Shown here piece after piece: positions 9,701 through 18,687 of a DNA stretch of 64,000 bases. How positions within the stretch are numbered: the stretch's first letter is position 1; every line of letters begins with the position of its first letter. A program made the position numbers and the translations under genes. The stretch is from Nanobdellota archaeon (GTDB lineage Archaea; Nanobdellota; Nanobdellia; Pacearchaeales; GW2011-AR1). Below the pieces are notes generated by a model. It did not search any database, was not told where the DNA came from, and was given only the letters and a program-made list of their open reading frames with translations. The DNA lies in assembly GCA_030648155.1 (NCBI GenBank), contig JAUSIK010000016.1:17944-81943 (forward strand). Direction: 5' to 3'.

Positions 9701-10776
9701 CGGGAATAGAGCCTGATATTGCTTTGGTTAAATACAAAGTTCTTAGCGGCGGGGGAATGCTGAAAATTATAAATAGATCAGTAGCATTAGCTCTCGAAAG
9801 GTTAGGATATAGCCAATTAGAAATTAAAGATATAATCAATTATATAGATAAAAATGATACGATCGAGGGTGCTCCAAATTTAAGAGAGGAGCATTTACCT
9901 GTTTTTGATTGTGCTTTCAAGGCCGCTAAGGGAAAGAGATCTATTGAATATAAAGGCCATATAGATATGATGGCAGTAACCCAGCCATTTATTTCAGGAG
10001 CAATAAGCAAGACTGTTAATATGCCTGAAGAATCTACTGTCGAGGATATTGCAAACGCTTATATCTATGCATGGGAGAAAAAACTGAAAGCAGTTGCGAT
10101 ATATAGGGAGAATAGCAAGAGAAGCCAGCCTTTAAACACTAAGAGGACTGAAGGTGAAATGGTTAAGAGGACTGAAAAAGTTGAGAGGGTTTTAGTTAGA
10201 GAAAGAATTCCTATGCCTCAAACTAGAAAGTCTTTGACTCATAAATTTGAGATTGCAGGTCATACTGGCTTCTTAACTGTCGGTTTGTATGATGATGGTC
10301 GTCCAGGTGAAATTTTTGTCACCATGTCCAAACAAGGCTCTACAATAAGAGGATTAATGGACGCCTGGGCGAGATCTATTTCAATGAATCTTCAATATGG
10401 CGCTAGTGTTAACGATTTGTTCGGAAAATTCAGGCATCAGAAATTTGAGCCTGCTGGATTTGTGAAAAATGAGGGTGGAGGAAGTATTGATAATAAAATA
10501 AAGGCAATCAGAACTGCTTCGTCTTTCGTGGATTATGTATCTCAATTTATGCTGAATAATTTCGGAGAGAGTGCTGCTGGAATACAGGTTGAGGTTAGTG
10601 GGGATTTGGAAACACAATCTGCTGATAATGTTGAAGAAGAGCAGGCAATGCTTAGTGAATTTGGCAATGAAGGATTAATTTGTGGACTATGTGGTGGGCC
10701 TGCAAAAAGGATTGGAAATTGTGCAATAAGGTGCACAAGCTGTAATCAAACTCAAAGAAGCGGATGCGGGGAATAG
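6751..10776 (+). CDS. nrdJ: Class II (B12-dependent) ribonucleotide reductase, intein-containing
   Basis: 1341 aa; NP-[intein][40 protein letters not shown], C-terminal CGLCGG...CTSC zinc site; start overlaps the nrdR stop. Confidence 0.93.
   Translation: [1341 protein letters not shown]
8002..9102 (+). mobile_element. Intein in NrdJ with LAGLIDADG-type endonuclease motifs
   Basis: 367 aa; starts [10 protein letters not shown], ends [10 protein letters not shown] followed by Cys; endonuclease motifs [11 protein letters not shown] and [11 protein letters not shown]. Confidence 0.93.
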
Positions 10777-10852
10777 TTTTTGAGTTTTATTACTACTTTA
10801 TAAAATAAAAAAAAGAGATAATGTTTAAATAGCTTTATTATATTAAAAAATT

Positions 10853-12364
10853 ATGAGTCTATCGTCTGTAATACAAGAAATAAGGGATAATGTGCCTAAT
10901 CTAGATAATATGGAGGAGGTTTTGAAAAAGAGAGTCAAATTACCTAATAGAGAAGGAGAAATCAATTCTTTCGGATTATCAAATCATAATTATTATTCTG
11001 AAGACAGAGAGAAAAATCCCCATCATCATATCGATATCATGATCTACCCTGTAGCCTCACAAGAAGAACTTGAAACCATTGCACAGGCAACCTGGCAAGC
11101 TGCACAGAAAGAGACTTTTCCTAAAAAAACAGCCAGTTGCAGATATAAACTTGCCTGGGGCAGGGAAGATTTTCTTAATGAAAATCACTTCCCTCATCCT
11201 GCGGAATTCAGTATATTTAACTATACTACCTCAAAAGATCCTTTAAAGAATAGATTTGAACAGGGGGGAGGTAATTCAAACAATATAAATATCAATTTAG
11301 AAAATAATGTATTAACAATTGAGTCAACTGGGTGGTATCGACAGCACATGAGGGGACTAGCTATTCTTGTAGGGGCGCAGTCAGTAGAACTCCATATTAC
11401 ACGAGAAGATGCTGAAAGATTAATAAAGGAGATGGATAAAACCTCATTGCCTCGAATATTGAAAAATGTCTATAAAAAAGCTTTAACACTGAGTGGTAAA
11501 GAAGTGATAAAATTCTCACCTTTAAGTGGGGGAATAGATATAGAAAAAGATGAGGAAATTTTAATTAGTATCCCAGCAATATCACTTTCACTATACGAAG
11601 AAATATTGGGGAAATCCTTATCAGGCCCTAAATACACTTCGTCCAGCCATATTACTCAATTTAGGAAACTTTATGGGTTTTTCTCAAAAGGCAAGCAGAT
11701 AAAAGACCTACAGAATCTCGCAGAACAGCTTCCAAAACTGGATACAGGTTTAATGTATGATTATCCCTTAATAACAAACCAAAAAGCGAAAATAGTATTT
11801 GATGAAGAGCTACAAAAAGTAATTAGATGCTGTGATAATGAATTTCATAACAACACAGAAGGTTATGTTAAATGGTTAGCTGAGGACCAATTCGGCGAAG
11901 AACTCGTAAAAATCTGGGATCGGCTTTCCTTATCCGATTCTATTGAATTCCTTAAAGTAAAGGGATATCAACCAAATGAAACTTTCGAAAAAGTATATCA
12001 TGATTCATCTAAAAAAGAAAATCACCTTATTGCTTTTGTTGCACAAGCGTATGCAAAAAATCCTGAGCCTGCAATCGAGAGTTGTAGAAATTGGTATCAA
12101 AATAAATCCCCAAAGACAGATATTACTGCTAGGGTTTCTTTAATGGATGCCTTCAATATAAGTAAACACGTTCTTTCCCCTAAGGCAAGACTAAGAGAAT
12201 TAAAATTAGAAACAGAAGCGGAAAAAGGATATCAAAACAGTATATGGATAAATAGTTTTATGGATAAACAAATATATTTTAGCTCTCGTATCAGTATTGA
12301 TCGTCCTAGATATCTTGATGTGCAAAACGCAGCTTACAAAACCGCGGGATTCTCCTTTACTTAG
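10853..12364 (+). CDS. Hypothetical protein
   Basis: 503-aa ORF with TATA-like upstream sequence; no family recognised. Confidence 0.6.
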   Translation: MSLSSVIQEIRDNVPNLDNMEEVLKKRVKLPNREGEINSFGLSNHNYYSEDREKNPHHHIDIMIYPVASQEELETIAQATWQAAQKETFPKKTASCRYKLAWGREDFLNENHFPHPAEFSIFNYTTSKDPLKNRFEQGGGNSNNININLENNVLTIESTGWYRQHMRGLAILVGAQSVELHITREDAERLIKEMDKTSLPRILKNVYKKALTLSGKEVIKFSPLSGGIDIEKDEEILISIPAISLSLYEEILGKSLSGPKYTSSSHITQFRKLYGFFSKGKQIKDLQNLAEQLPKLDTGLMYDYPLITNQKAKIVFDEELQKVIRCCDNEFHNNTEGYVKWLAEDQFGEELVKIWDRLSLSDSIEFLKVKGYQPNETFEKVYHDSSKKENHLIAFVAQAYAKNPEPAIESCRNWYQNKSPKTDITARVSLMDAFNISKHVLSPKARLRELKLETEAEKGYQNSIWINSFMDKQIYFSSRISIDRPRYLDVQNAAYKTAGFSFT

Positions 12365-12412
12365 AATTCTTGTAAAACAAAGGTTTTTATAGCTATTTTT
12401 AATTATATTTTT

Positions 12413-12709
12413 ATGTGTAAAGTAGAAGTCGATAGAGAAGAGAATGGAGGAATGCCTTTTGTACAGCTATGTAAGGACGAATGCTTAATTAGAGATCGAG
12501 GAATAGAAGGCTTTAGAAAACAAACTGAAAGTAAATATAATGATAAAGAAAATAGCGTTAAACAAAATGATAATTATAATATAATAGGAATTTCGCCCTA
12601 TATTATAAATTCGATAGGTAAACCTCTTTATACTGAAAGTAAATATTCAGATGAAAAAATAAATTATGGCCTGTTTTCACAAAAGAACAAACAACTGGAA
12701 TCCGCTTAA
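12413..12709 (+). CDS. Hypothetical protein
   Basis: 98-aa ORF, no recognised domain. Confidence 0.4.
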   Translation: MCKVEVDREENGGMPFVQLCKDECLIRDRGIEGFRKQTESKYNDKENSVKQNDNYNIIGISPYIINSIGKPLYTESKYSDEKINYGLFSQKNKQLESA

Positions 12710-12767
12710 TTATTACCCTATTCTTAAGTATAGAAAACTAATTATATGGATTTATTTATAATAAATA

Positions 12768-13433
12768 ATGAGTGTTGTTTTTATTACTGGATCTAGCATT
12801 GGAATTGGAAGAGAGACTGCTTATTGGTTTGCTAAGGACAACTGGGATGTTGTCATAACCTATTATAAAAATAAAGAAGAGGCTGAAAGGACTGAAAAAA
12901 AATGCAGAGATTTAGGAGCAAAGGAGGTTTTAGTTTTAAATTTGAATTTAAAAGATAATGAAAGTGTTGATAAGGTAGTTGAAAATGCAATAGAAAAATT
13001 TGGAAAAATTGATGTATTAGTTAATAATGCTGGAGTTGTATATTCTAAAGAGCTAGAGGAACAAACGGATGAGGAAATAGAAGATCAATTAAGAACTAAC
13101 TTGGAGGGATTGATTAAAATAACAAAAAGATTAATTCCATTTATTAAAGACAGTATAATTAATGTTTCTAGCGGGGCTGGGAAAAGAGGATTTGGCGGGT
13201 TAAGTGTTTATAGTGCAACAAAATTCGGAGTTAGGGGTTTTACACAGTCTCTTGCTGAAGAACTCGAGGGTGTTAATGTTTTTAGTGTTAATCCTGGAAG
13301 CACAGCAACAAAAATGACTAATTTTAAAGGAGTTCCTGCAGATAAAGTCGGAGAAATAATTTACAATGCGGCTACTGGCGAATATGATATTCACTCTGGC
13401 GGGGATATCGATGTTTGGGATTTATTGCAGTAA
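12768..13433 (+). CDS. Short-chain dehydrogenase/reductase
   Basis: VVFITGSSIGIGRETA, NNAG, INVSSGAGKRG...YSATKFG catalytic motif. Confidence 0.9.
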   Translation: MSVVFITGSSIGIGRETAYWFAKDNWDVVITYYKNKEEAERTEKKCRDLGAKEVLVLNLNLKDNESVDKVVENAIEKFGKIDVLVNNAGVVYSKELEEQTDEEIEDQLRTNLEGLIKITKRLIPFIKDSIINVSSGAGKRGFGGLSVYSATKFGVRGFTQSLAEELEGVNVFSVNPGSTATKMTNFKGVPADKVGEIIYNAATGEYDIHSGGDIDVWDLLQ

Positions 13434-13865
13434 CCTTGATTTAGCATTTAATGTCTTACGATAGGCTAATTCTGATTCTTCATCATCAAAGGCTCTCCTT
13501 AGATTTATAATTTTATTTTCAGATCTTAAATCCAGAGGCTTTCTCCCTCTTTTTTTAAGGGAGATCTTTTCTCCAATCTCTGAATCTTTCATAATTTTAT
13601 ACAATATATCCATTTCTTTTTCGGAAGCAAGAGATTTATCAAGAAAGGCAGAATTAGATAATATTTCCTTAAGAGCATCTCTGCCTTTTTTAAATTCATT
13701 TTCCACGGAATCTAGACCAGAATAACACTCTATTCTATCTCTATTTAATAAAAATCGATATACTGGAGAAAGTGGATAAACATTAGGGTAAATAAAAAAT
13801 TGTGAACCTACTCCTTTATAGGGAGAGTTGTAGGCACAAATGAAATGCCTTTCTAGATTTACCAT
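13422..13865 (-). CDS. Hypothetical protein
   Basis: 147-aa ORF. Confidence 0.5.
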   Translation of the reverse strand: MVNLERHFICAYNSPYKGVGSQFFIYPNVYPLSPVYRFLLNRDRIECYSGLDSVENEFKKGRDALKEILSNSAFLDKSLASEKEMDILYKIMKDSEIGEKISLKKRGRKPLDLRSENKIINLRRAFDDEESELAYRKTLNAKSRLLQ

Positions 13866-13999
13866 GTGAAATGAAAGAAGGAGTGTTTTTTAAAGATTTG
13901 GTATTTTAAACGTATCTGATAAACTGATAAATTATTTCTATTATTAACTATTTACAAAGTGTACAAAATATTTATTAACCTTTGATTTTTTATTAAGGT

Positions 14000-14317
14000 A
14001 TGGAAGGAGTAAAAAAGATAACACAGAAGGAATTTGGCTCATTTATTAAATCTGGAAATACTATTATAGATTTTTACGCCGACTGGTGCGGACCATGTAA
14101 GATAGTTTCCCCTATAATTGAAGGAGCTTCCAAGGAAAATAAAAATATAAAGTTCGCTAAAATTGACGTCGATAAAAATAATGAGCTAGCACAGAGATTT
14201 GGAATTTTAAGCATTCCTACAATAATGTTTTTTAAAAATGGGGAAGAAGTTGATGTGGTTGTTGGAGCATTATCAAAGGAAGAACTCGAGGAAAAAATAG
14301 AGAGCAATTTTAATTAA
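14000..14317 (+). CDS. Thioredoxin
   Basis: DFYADWCGPCKIVSPI active site, SIPTIMFFKNG. Confidence 0.93.
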   Translation: MEGVKKITQKEFGSFIKSGNTIIDFYADWCGPCKIVSPIIEGASKENKNIKFAKIDVDKNNELAQRFGILSIPTIMFFKNGEEVDVVVGALSKEELEEKIESNFN

Positions 14318-14319
14318 GA

Positions 14320-14778
14320 ATGACTAGTGAAAATAACTTTGTTTTAAAAATTAATGAAATTTTGGGATTGTCTGGTATTGGGAGGCCTGATTTATTCGAG
14401 TGCAATTCGTATAATAATACTAAAGATTTAAGAAGTAAATTTAAAGAAAATATTGATTTACTATTATTTAAAAGAAGAAGAAATTTTTTAGTATTCTCCG
14501 GTTATTCTGATTCCAATTATATTTTTGGACGGGGGTTTTCAGATAATTACAAAGATGAAATAATAGATAGATGTGTCGAATATTTGGATGAAAGTTACGC
14601 AAGTTTAAACATGAATGAAAGAATTCAGGAAAAAATAGAATTGGATTCAAGGGGAAGAATAGAGAGTTTTACTCTCAAAGAATTAGTGTCAAAAAGCGTT
14701 CGTGGCCCAAAAAGAAATGTAATTTTTTTATCTAAATGCGACTCTGAACAAATAAACACAATTGTTCGTTACTTTTAG
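14320..14778 (+). CDS. Hypothetical protein
   Basis: 152-aa ORF directly after the thioredoxin gene. Confidence 0.5.
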   Translation: MTSENNFVLKINEILGLSGIGRPDLFECNSYNNTKDLRSKFKENIDLLLFKRRRNFLVFSGYSDSNYIFGRGFSDNYKDEIIDRCVEYLDESYASLNMNERIQEKIELDSRGRIESFTLKELVSKSVRGPKRNVIFLSKCDSEQINTIVRYF

Positions 14779-14820
14779 TTTGAGGAAGATTTAAATAAGA
14801 ACTTTTTTTATGATTATAAC

Positions 14821-14894
14821 GGCTCCGTAGCTCAGTCTGGTAGAGCACTGGCCTTTTAAGCCAGGTGTCGCGGGTTCAAATCCCGTCGGGGCCA
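14821..14894 (+). tRNA. tRNA-Lys(UUU)
   Basis: Cloverleaf: acceptor GGCTCCG/CGGGGCC, anticodon stem-loop CTGGC-CTTTTAA-GCCAG, T-loop GTTCAAATC, discriminator A. Confidence 0.95.
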
Positions 14895-14895
14895 T
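14880..14895 (+). repeat. Candidate att core in the tRNA-Lys 3' end (copy 1)
   Basis: ATCCCGTCGGGGCCAT, repeated at 15673-15688 and 18085-18100. Confidence 0.8.
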
Positions 14896-15210
14896 CGAGC
14901 AAAAGTGATATAGTATAGAAATGCTAGAAGAAAAGTATTGGGAGAATAAAAATACAGGAAAACAGGAAGAAAATGCCTATAAATAAGTGAAAGCTGTTTA
15001 ATAAGACTGAGCTTAAGATTGAGTAGTAATTTGAGAGGAATGAGTTTTAAAATAAGCCAAATAAGAATTGGTTAATGAAAGAAGGCAAAACACATTTTGA
15101 AAGAAGAGGCTTTTAAATTCAGGAGAGACGAGAGATTTTGAGAGAGACGAGGGTTAAAATATATTTTCTATCATATAAAGACTTAAAAACTAAAGATAAG
15201 ATAAGATGTT

Positions 15211-15639
15211 GTGGAAATTACAGATAAAGTTACTTTTGAACATAGAAGGGGTGTAGAGTCTGTAAATGTTGATGAACTAATTAAAACGCTTGAAAGTAAT
15301 GGAATAAAAATTGATCCAGCAATTTCTGAAAAGGTTGTGAATTATGGTTTAGAACTTCATCCCCATAATAGGACTGTTCGGGAATCGTTTGTTCCTATTG
15401 GGATAGATACACAAGATTTGAGTGTTGTTGGTTATATTTTAAGAGATCATGATGAAAAAGGAAGGTTAGAAATCGACTTAAAAAATTCTCAACGAGGTAG
15501 TGTAATGTCAACTTATAATGTTCCTAATTTTCAAATAAAGGTCGAGTCTGATGCTGAATATGGAATGGAGATTATAAATAATGTTCGCAGGTCATTGGAG
15601 TATCTTGGTAGAAAAATTGCTGCAGAGAGTGGAAGATAA
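15211..15639 (+). CDS. Hypothetical protein in candidate integrated element 1
   Basis: 142-aa ORF with GTG start. Confidence 0.5.
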   Translation: MEITDKVTFEHRRGVESVNVDELIKTLESNGIKIDPAISEKVVNYGLELHPHNRTVRESFVPIGIDTQDLSVVGYILRDHDEKGRLEIDLKNSQRGSVMSTYNVPNFQIKVESDAEYGMEIINNVRRSLEYLGRKIAAESGR

Positions 15640-15664
15640 TTATATTAATGGTAGTGTATCAGTT

Positions 15665-15688
15665 TTGATACCATCCCGTCGGGGCCAT
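15665..15688 (+). repeat. Candidate att site copy 2
   Basis: TTGATACCATCCCGTCGGGGCCAT; 24 nt identical to copy 3, last 16 nt identical to the tRNA-Lys 3' end. Confidence 0.8.
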
Positions 15689-15696
15689 AAAAAACA

Positions 15697-16104
15697 ATGT
15701 TAGAAAAAATTACTATCGAACCGGTGCCTGAAGGATTTACTAAAGTTAGCGGCGTTAGTGTAGGGGATACTTTAAAAATTTTAGAGGAAAAAGGAATAAA
15801 TAGATATTTAGTCTTCCCACGTGATCCAAAGTTTGATACTGAACGCGAGCATATAATTATTCTCCCTTATTTGGATTATTGTAAATTATCAGTAGGGCGT
15901 TGTTTTGGAGAAATAGAATGGAGAGGCGTTGGTTCGACATATGTTGGACTTTATTGTGATGCAGAATATAGTAATGGAAAAACAAAAGTACATGAGAGTA
16001 CGCAACTAAGAATGTTTCATCCATTTTTTAGCCCAAAAGACTGGGATTTTTTAGAGGCAAATGGTATTAGCACATTTGAAGCAATGAGATTACGTGATTC
16101 TTAA
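15697..16104 (+). CDS. Hypothetical protein in candidate integrated element 2
   Basis: 135-aa ORF. Confidence 0.5.
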   Translation: MLEKITIEPVPEGFTKVSGVSVGDTLKILEEKGINRYLVFPRDPKFDTEREHIIILPYLDYCKLSVGRCFGEIEWRGVGSTYVGLYCDAEYSNGKTKVHESTQLRMFHPFFSPKDWDFLEANGISTFEAMRLRDS

Positions 16105-16138
16105 ACTAAACAAGGTTAGCAAAGTGAGGCACGAGAGA

Positions 16139-17890
16139 TTAGTTGCGAATAGTATTTTCCTCAATAGGTGCAGGTATTGCTTTATTTAATTGTCCATACC
16201 TTACTAGACTTCTATAGAGACCACTGTCGGTTAAAGAAAGCCTAGTTCTCGTCATTCCATCATACTTGTAAAAATGTGCTCTAAAATAATCAAGAGGGGT
16301 TTCATGTCCTCGGTAAGGCAAGGTTGGAGTAGATACTACCTCATCAATCTGATCTAAACGTCGTAATGTTTTGTACAGCCCACTATCTTTCTTTTTTAAT
16401 TGAGACTTTGTAAGATTTTTAAATTGCTCAGGGTTCGCATGAACATACTCTAGTGGCGTTCGGTATCCTCTATATCCTGTCTTTGGGATCGCTTGGTCTA
16501 ATTGTTTTGCTTTAGACAAGGCTAACCAAAGCCCTTGATCAAAAGCCCTTAACTGCCCGCGTGTCATTTCTTTGTAAGTTGATTCATGAGCCATAAAATA
16601 TGCAAGAGGATTTCCATTAAATTTTCTTGGTTTGCGTTTTTGTAAACTTTTAGGAATAGCCTCATCCATTTGATGCGCTTTTAGAAGAGCGTGATATAGT
16701 CCAATATCGCTTCGTGAAAGTTGAGTTCTTCCTAATCCATGAAATCTCTCACTATTGGCCTTAAAGTACTCTAAGGGGCTTGAAAATCCTCGCCAACTTC
16801 CTATTTGGTGGGTAGGAACACTCTGTTCATTCTTTAATTCATCTTCTCTCCAAAATGTATTGTTACTATGTTCTTTGCGCGTTTTTATTCCTAATCCTGC
16901 TTCTCTCCAATACTTTCTAACAGTCCTCACTCCTCTCTTGAGATGTTCTGCTGCTTTTGTTGAATTTCCATTAAAAGTTGAATATGCCTCGATTATTGTT
17001 TCTAACACATTTTGCGGTAGTGAACGATGAGCTTTCTTAATCTCGAACCCCGCTTTTCTCCAATGCCCTATAATTGTGTTCTCAGTATAATGAAGATGTC
17101 GAGCAGTTTCCCTAGCGTTCCCATTATAATCGGCATAAGAATTATTTATTTCATTTTTTTGTTCTTGTGATAAATGCCTATTTTTGTTTGTTTTTTTAGT
17201 AAAAGGTATTGCTTTATTTAATTGATGACATTTTAGTAGACTATTGTAAAGGCCAGAGTCAAAAAGAGATAATTCTCCTCTGCTCATTCCTTGATATTTT
17301 TGTTGGTGTTCTTTAAAGAAACCGAGAGGATTTCCATTATAACGTCTATTGCCCCATTTAATTTCTAAAGGATCAAACTGCACATGGATAATTGGTCTAG
17401 TAGGAATAATTACTGTCCCTCTTTGTTCATACTTATGTACTAGTTCCTCTAGCTTATATTGTATTTCCTCTGTACTTTTTTCAATTTCCTGGGGAGAAAT
17501 GTTTAGATGAAGAGTTCTATTCTTTCCATTTTGATCTAATAGGTTTTGCAATACACTAAAAAGGCAAGGATCTATTCTTCTTTCGAGGACATTTAAAATT
17601 TGATCTCTTGAAAGGTCTTCCTTTTCTGGCATTAGTTCCGAGACGCTTCTTTGCTCTATAAAAGTAGAAAGAGGTCCACTCCCTGGCTTAATAGGGCGAT
17701 CAAGACTTACAGGAGAATGTCCATTAGTAAATCTTTGAACTAATTGATCGACCTCTTCATAAATATTATCAAACCCGTCAATAAATAATTCGTCGATTCT
17801 CCTTATTGCTTTACGCGTAATTTTTTCTTCTAAAGGAGATGGAAGATCATAAGTCCTTACAATATAAGCAATTAACTCCTTGTCAGCCAT
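16139..17890 (-). CDS. Repeat protein with two HTH-like segments and five copies of a PLxYFxAHxxxYxGMTRxxLSxxDSGLYxxLxxxxQLxxAIP module
   Basis: 583 aa; internal repeats read directly from the translation. Confidence 0.7.
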   Translation of the reverse strand: MADKELIAYIVRTYDLPSPLEEKITRKAIRRIDELFIDGFDNIYEEVDQLVQRFTNGHSPVSLDRPIKPGSGPLSTFIEQRSVSELMPEKEDLSRDQILNVLERRIDPCLFSVLQNLLDQNGKNRTLHLNISPQEIEKSTEEIQYKLEELVHKYEQRGTVIIPTRPIIHVQFDPLEIKWGNRRYNGNPLGFFKEHQQKYQGMSRGELSLFDSGLYNSLLKCHQLNKAIPFTKKTNKNRHLSQEQKNEINNSYADYNGNARETARHLHYTENTIIGHWRKAGFEIKKAHRSLPQNVLETIIEAYSTFNGNSTKAAEHLKRGVRTVRKYWREAGLGIKTRKEHSNNTFWREDELKNEQSVPTHQIGSWRGFSSPLEYFKANSERFHGLGRTQLSRSDIGLYHALLKAHQMDEAIPKSLQKRKPRKFNGNPLAYFMAHESTYKEMTRGQLRAFDQGLWLALSKAKQLDQAIPKTGYRGYRTPLEYVHANPEQFKNLTKSQLKKKDSGLYKTLRRLDQIDEVVSTPTLPYRGHETPLDYFRAHFYKYDGMTRTRLSLTDSGLYRSLVRYGQLNKAIPAPIEENTIRN

Positions 17891-18076
17891 GCCTTTTTAG
17901 GGGAAAACAAGTATTTTAATGTTTATGGAAACGATTATATGAATCGCGAAAATGGCTAAATAAAATATCACCCCTCTTCCCATTGAGCTTACTGCATTAA
18001 TACTTTTTCGAAATAAGAAACAGGCTTGATATCAGTGATCGTGGTTTTATGGATGATCCACTTGCCATCTTCACTC

Positions 18077-18100
18077 TTGATACCATCCCGTCGGGGCCAT
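18077..18100 (+). repeat. Candidate att site copy 3
   Basis: TTGATACCATCCCGTCGGGGCCAT, identical to copy 2. Confidence 0.8.
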
Positions 18101-18159
18101 TTTATTCTGGAGAGGGATTTAGGCATTCAGATATATTTATAAGAAAATAATATTTTATC

Positions 18160-18687
18160 ATGAACATGAAAATAGAAACCAATAGACTGATACTTCAAAG
18201 ACCCTCCCTTAAAGAAGCTAAGGACCTTGCTGAAAATGGTAATGAAAAGTCTATGCCTTATTTTACTTGGTATATTCCTTATCCTTTTACAGAAAATAAT
18301 GCTAAAAAGATAATAAAAGAATTTTGGTTAGATGAAAAAAAGGGAAATGTAGGTTTTTCTATAAGATTGAAGGAAGAAAATAAAGTGATTGGAATAATAG
18401 ATATTTATAGTATTAAAAAAGAACATAAAAAAGCAAAAATAGGATATTGGATTGGCAAGAAATATAGGGGAAAGGGACTAGCATCGGAAGCTGTTCGGGC
18501 AGTAATAAATTATGCATTTAATAATTTAAAATTAGATAAATTATCGGCTGATACTTTGGTAGATAATGAAGCATCAAATATTTTACTTAAAAAAGTTGGT
18601 TTTAGAGAAGTAGGCATCATGCAAAAAGAAAGAATAATTGATGGTAAAGCTATTGATTGTTATCTATGGGAAATATTAAAAAAATAA
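18160..18687 (+). CDS. GNAT family N-acetyltransferase (RimJ/RimL-like)
   Basis: METNRLILQRP..., IGYWIGKKYRGKGLASEAVRAVINYAF, N-EASNILLKKVGF. Confidence 0.9.
   Translation: MNMKIETNRLILQRPSLKEAKDLAENGNEKSMPYFTWYIPYPFTENNAKKIIKEFWLDEKKGNVGFSIRLKEENKVIGIIDIYSIKKEHKKAKIGYWIGKKYRGKGLASEAVRAVINYAFNNLKLDKLSADTLVDNEASNILLKKVGFREVGIMQKERIIDGKAIDCYLWEILKK

Noticed and set aside
15673-15688. Additional tRNA genes suggested by the repeated tRNA 3' end (also 18085-18100)
   Set aside because: Only the T-stem/acceptor 3' half is present; no D-arm or anticodon arm. Interpreted as att repeats.
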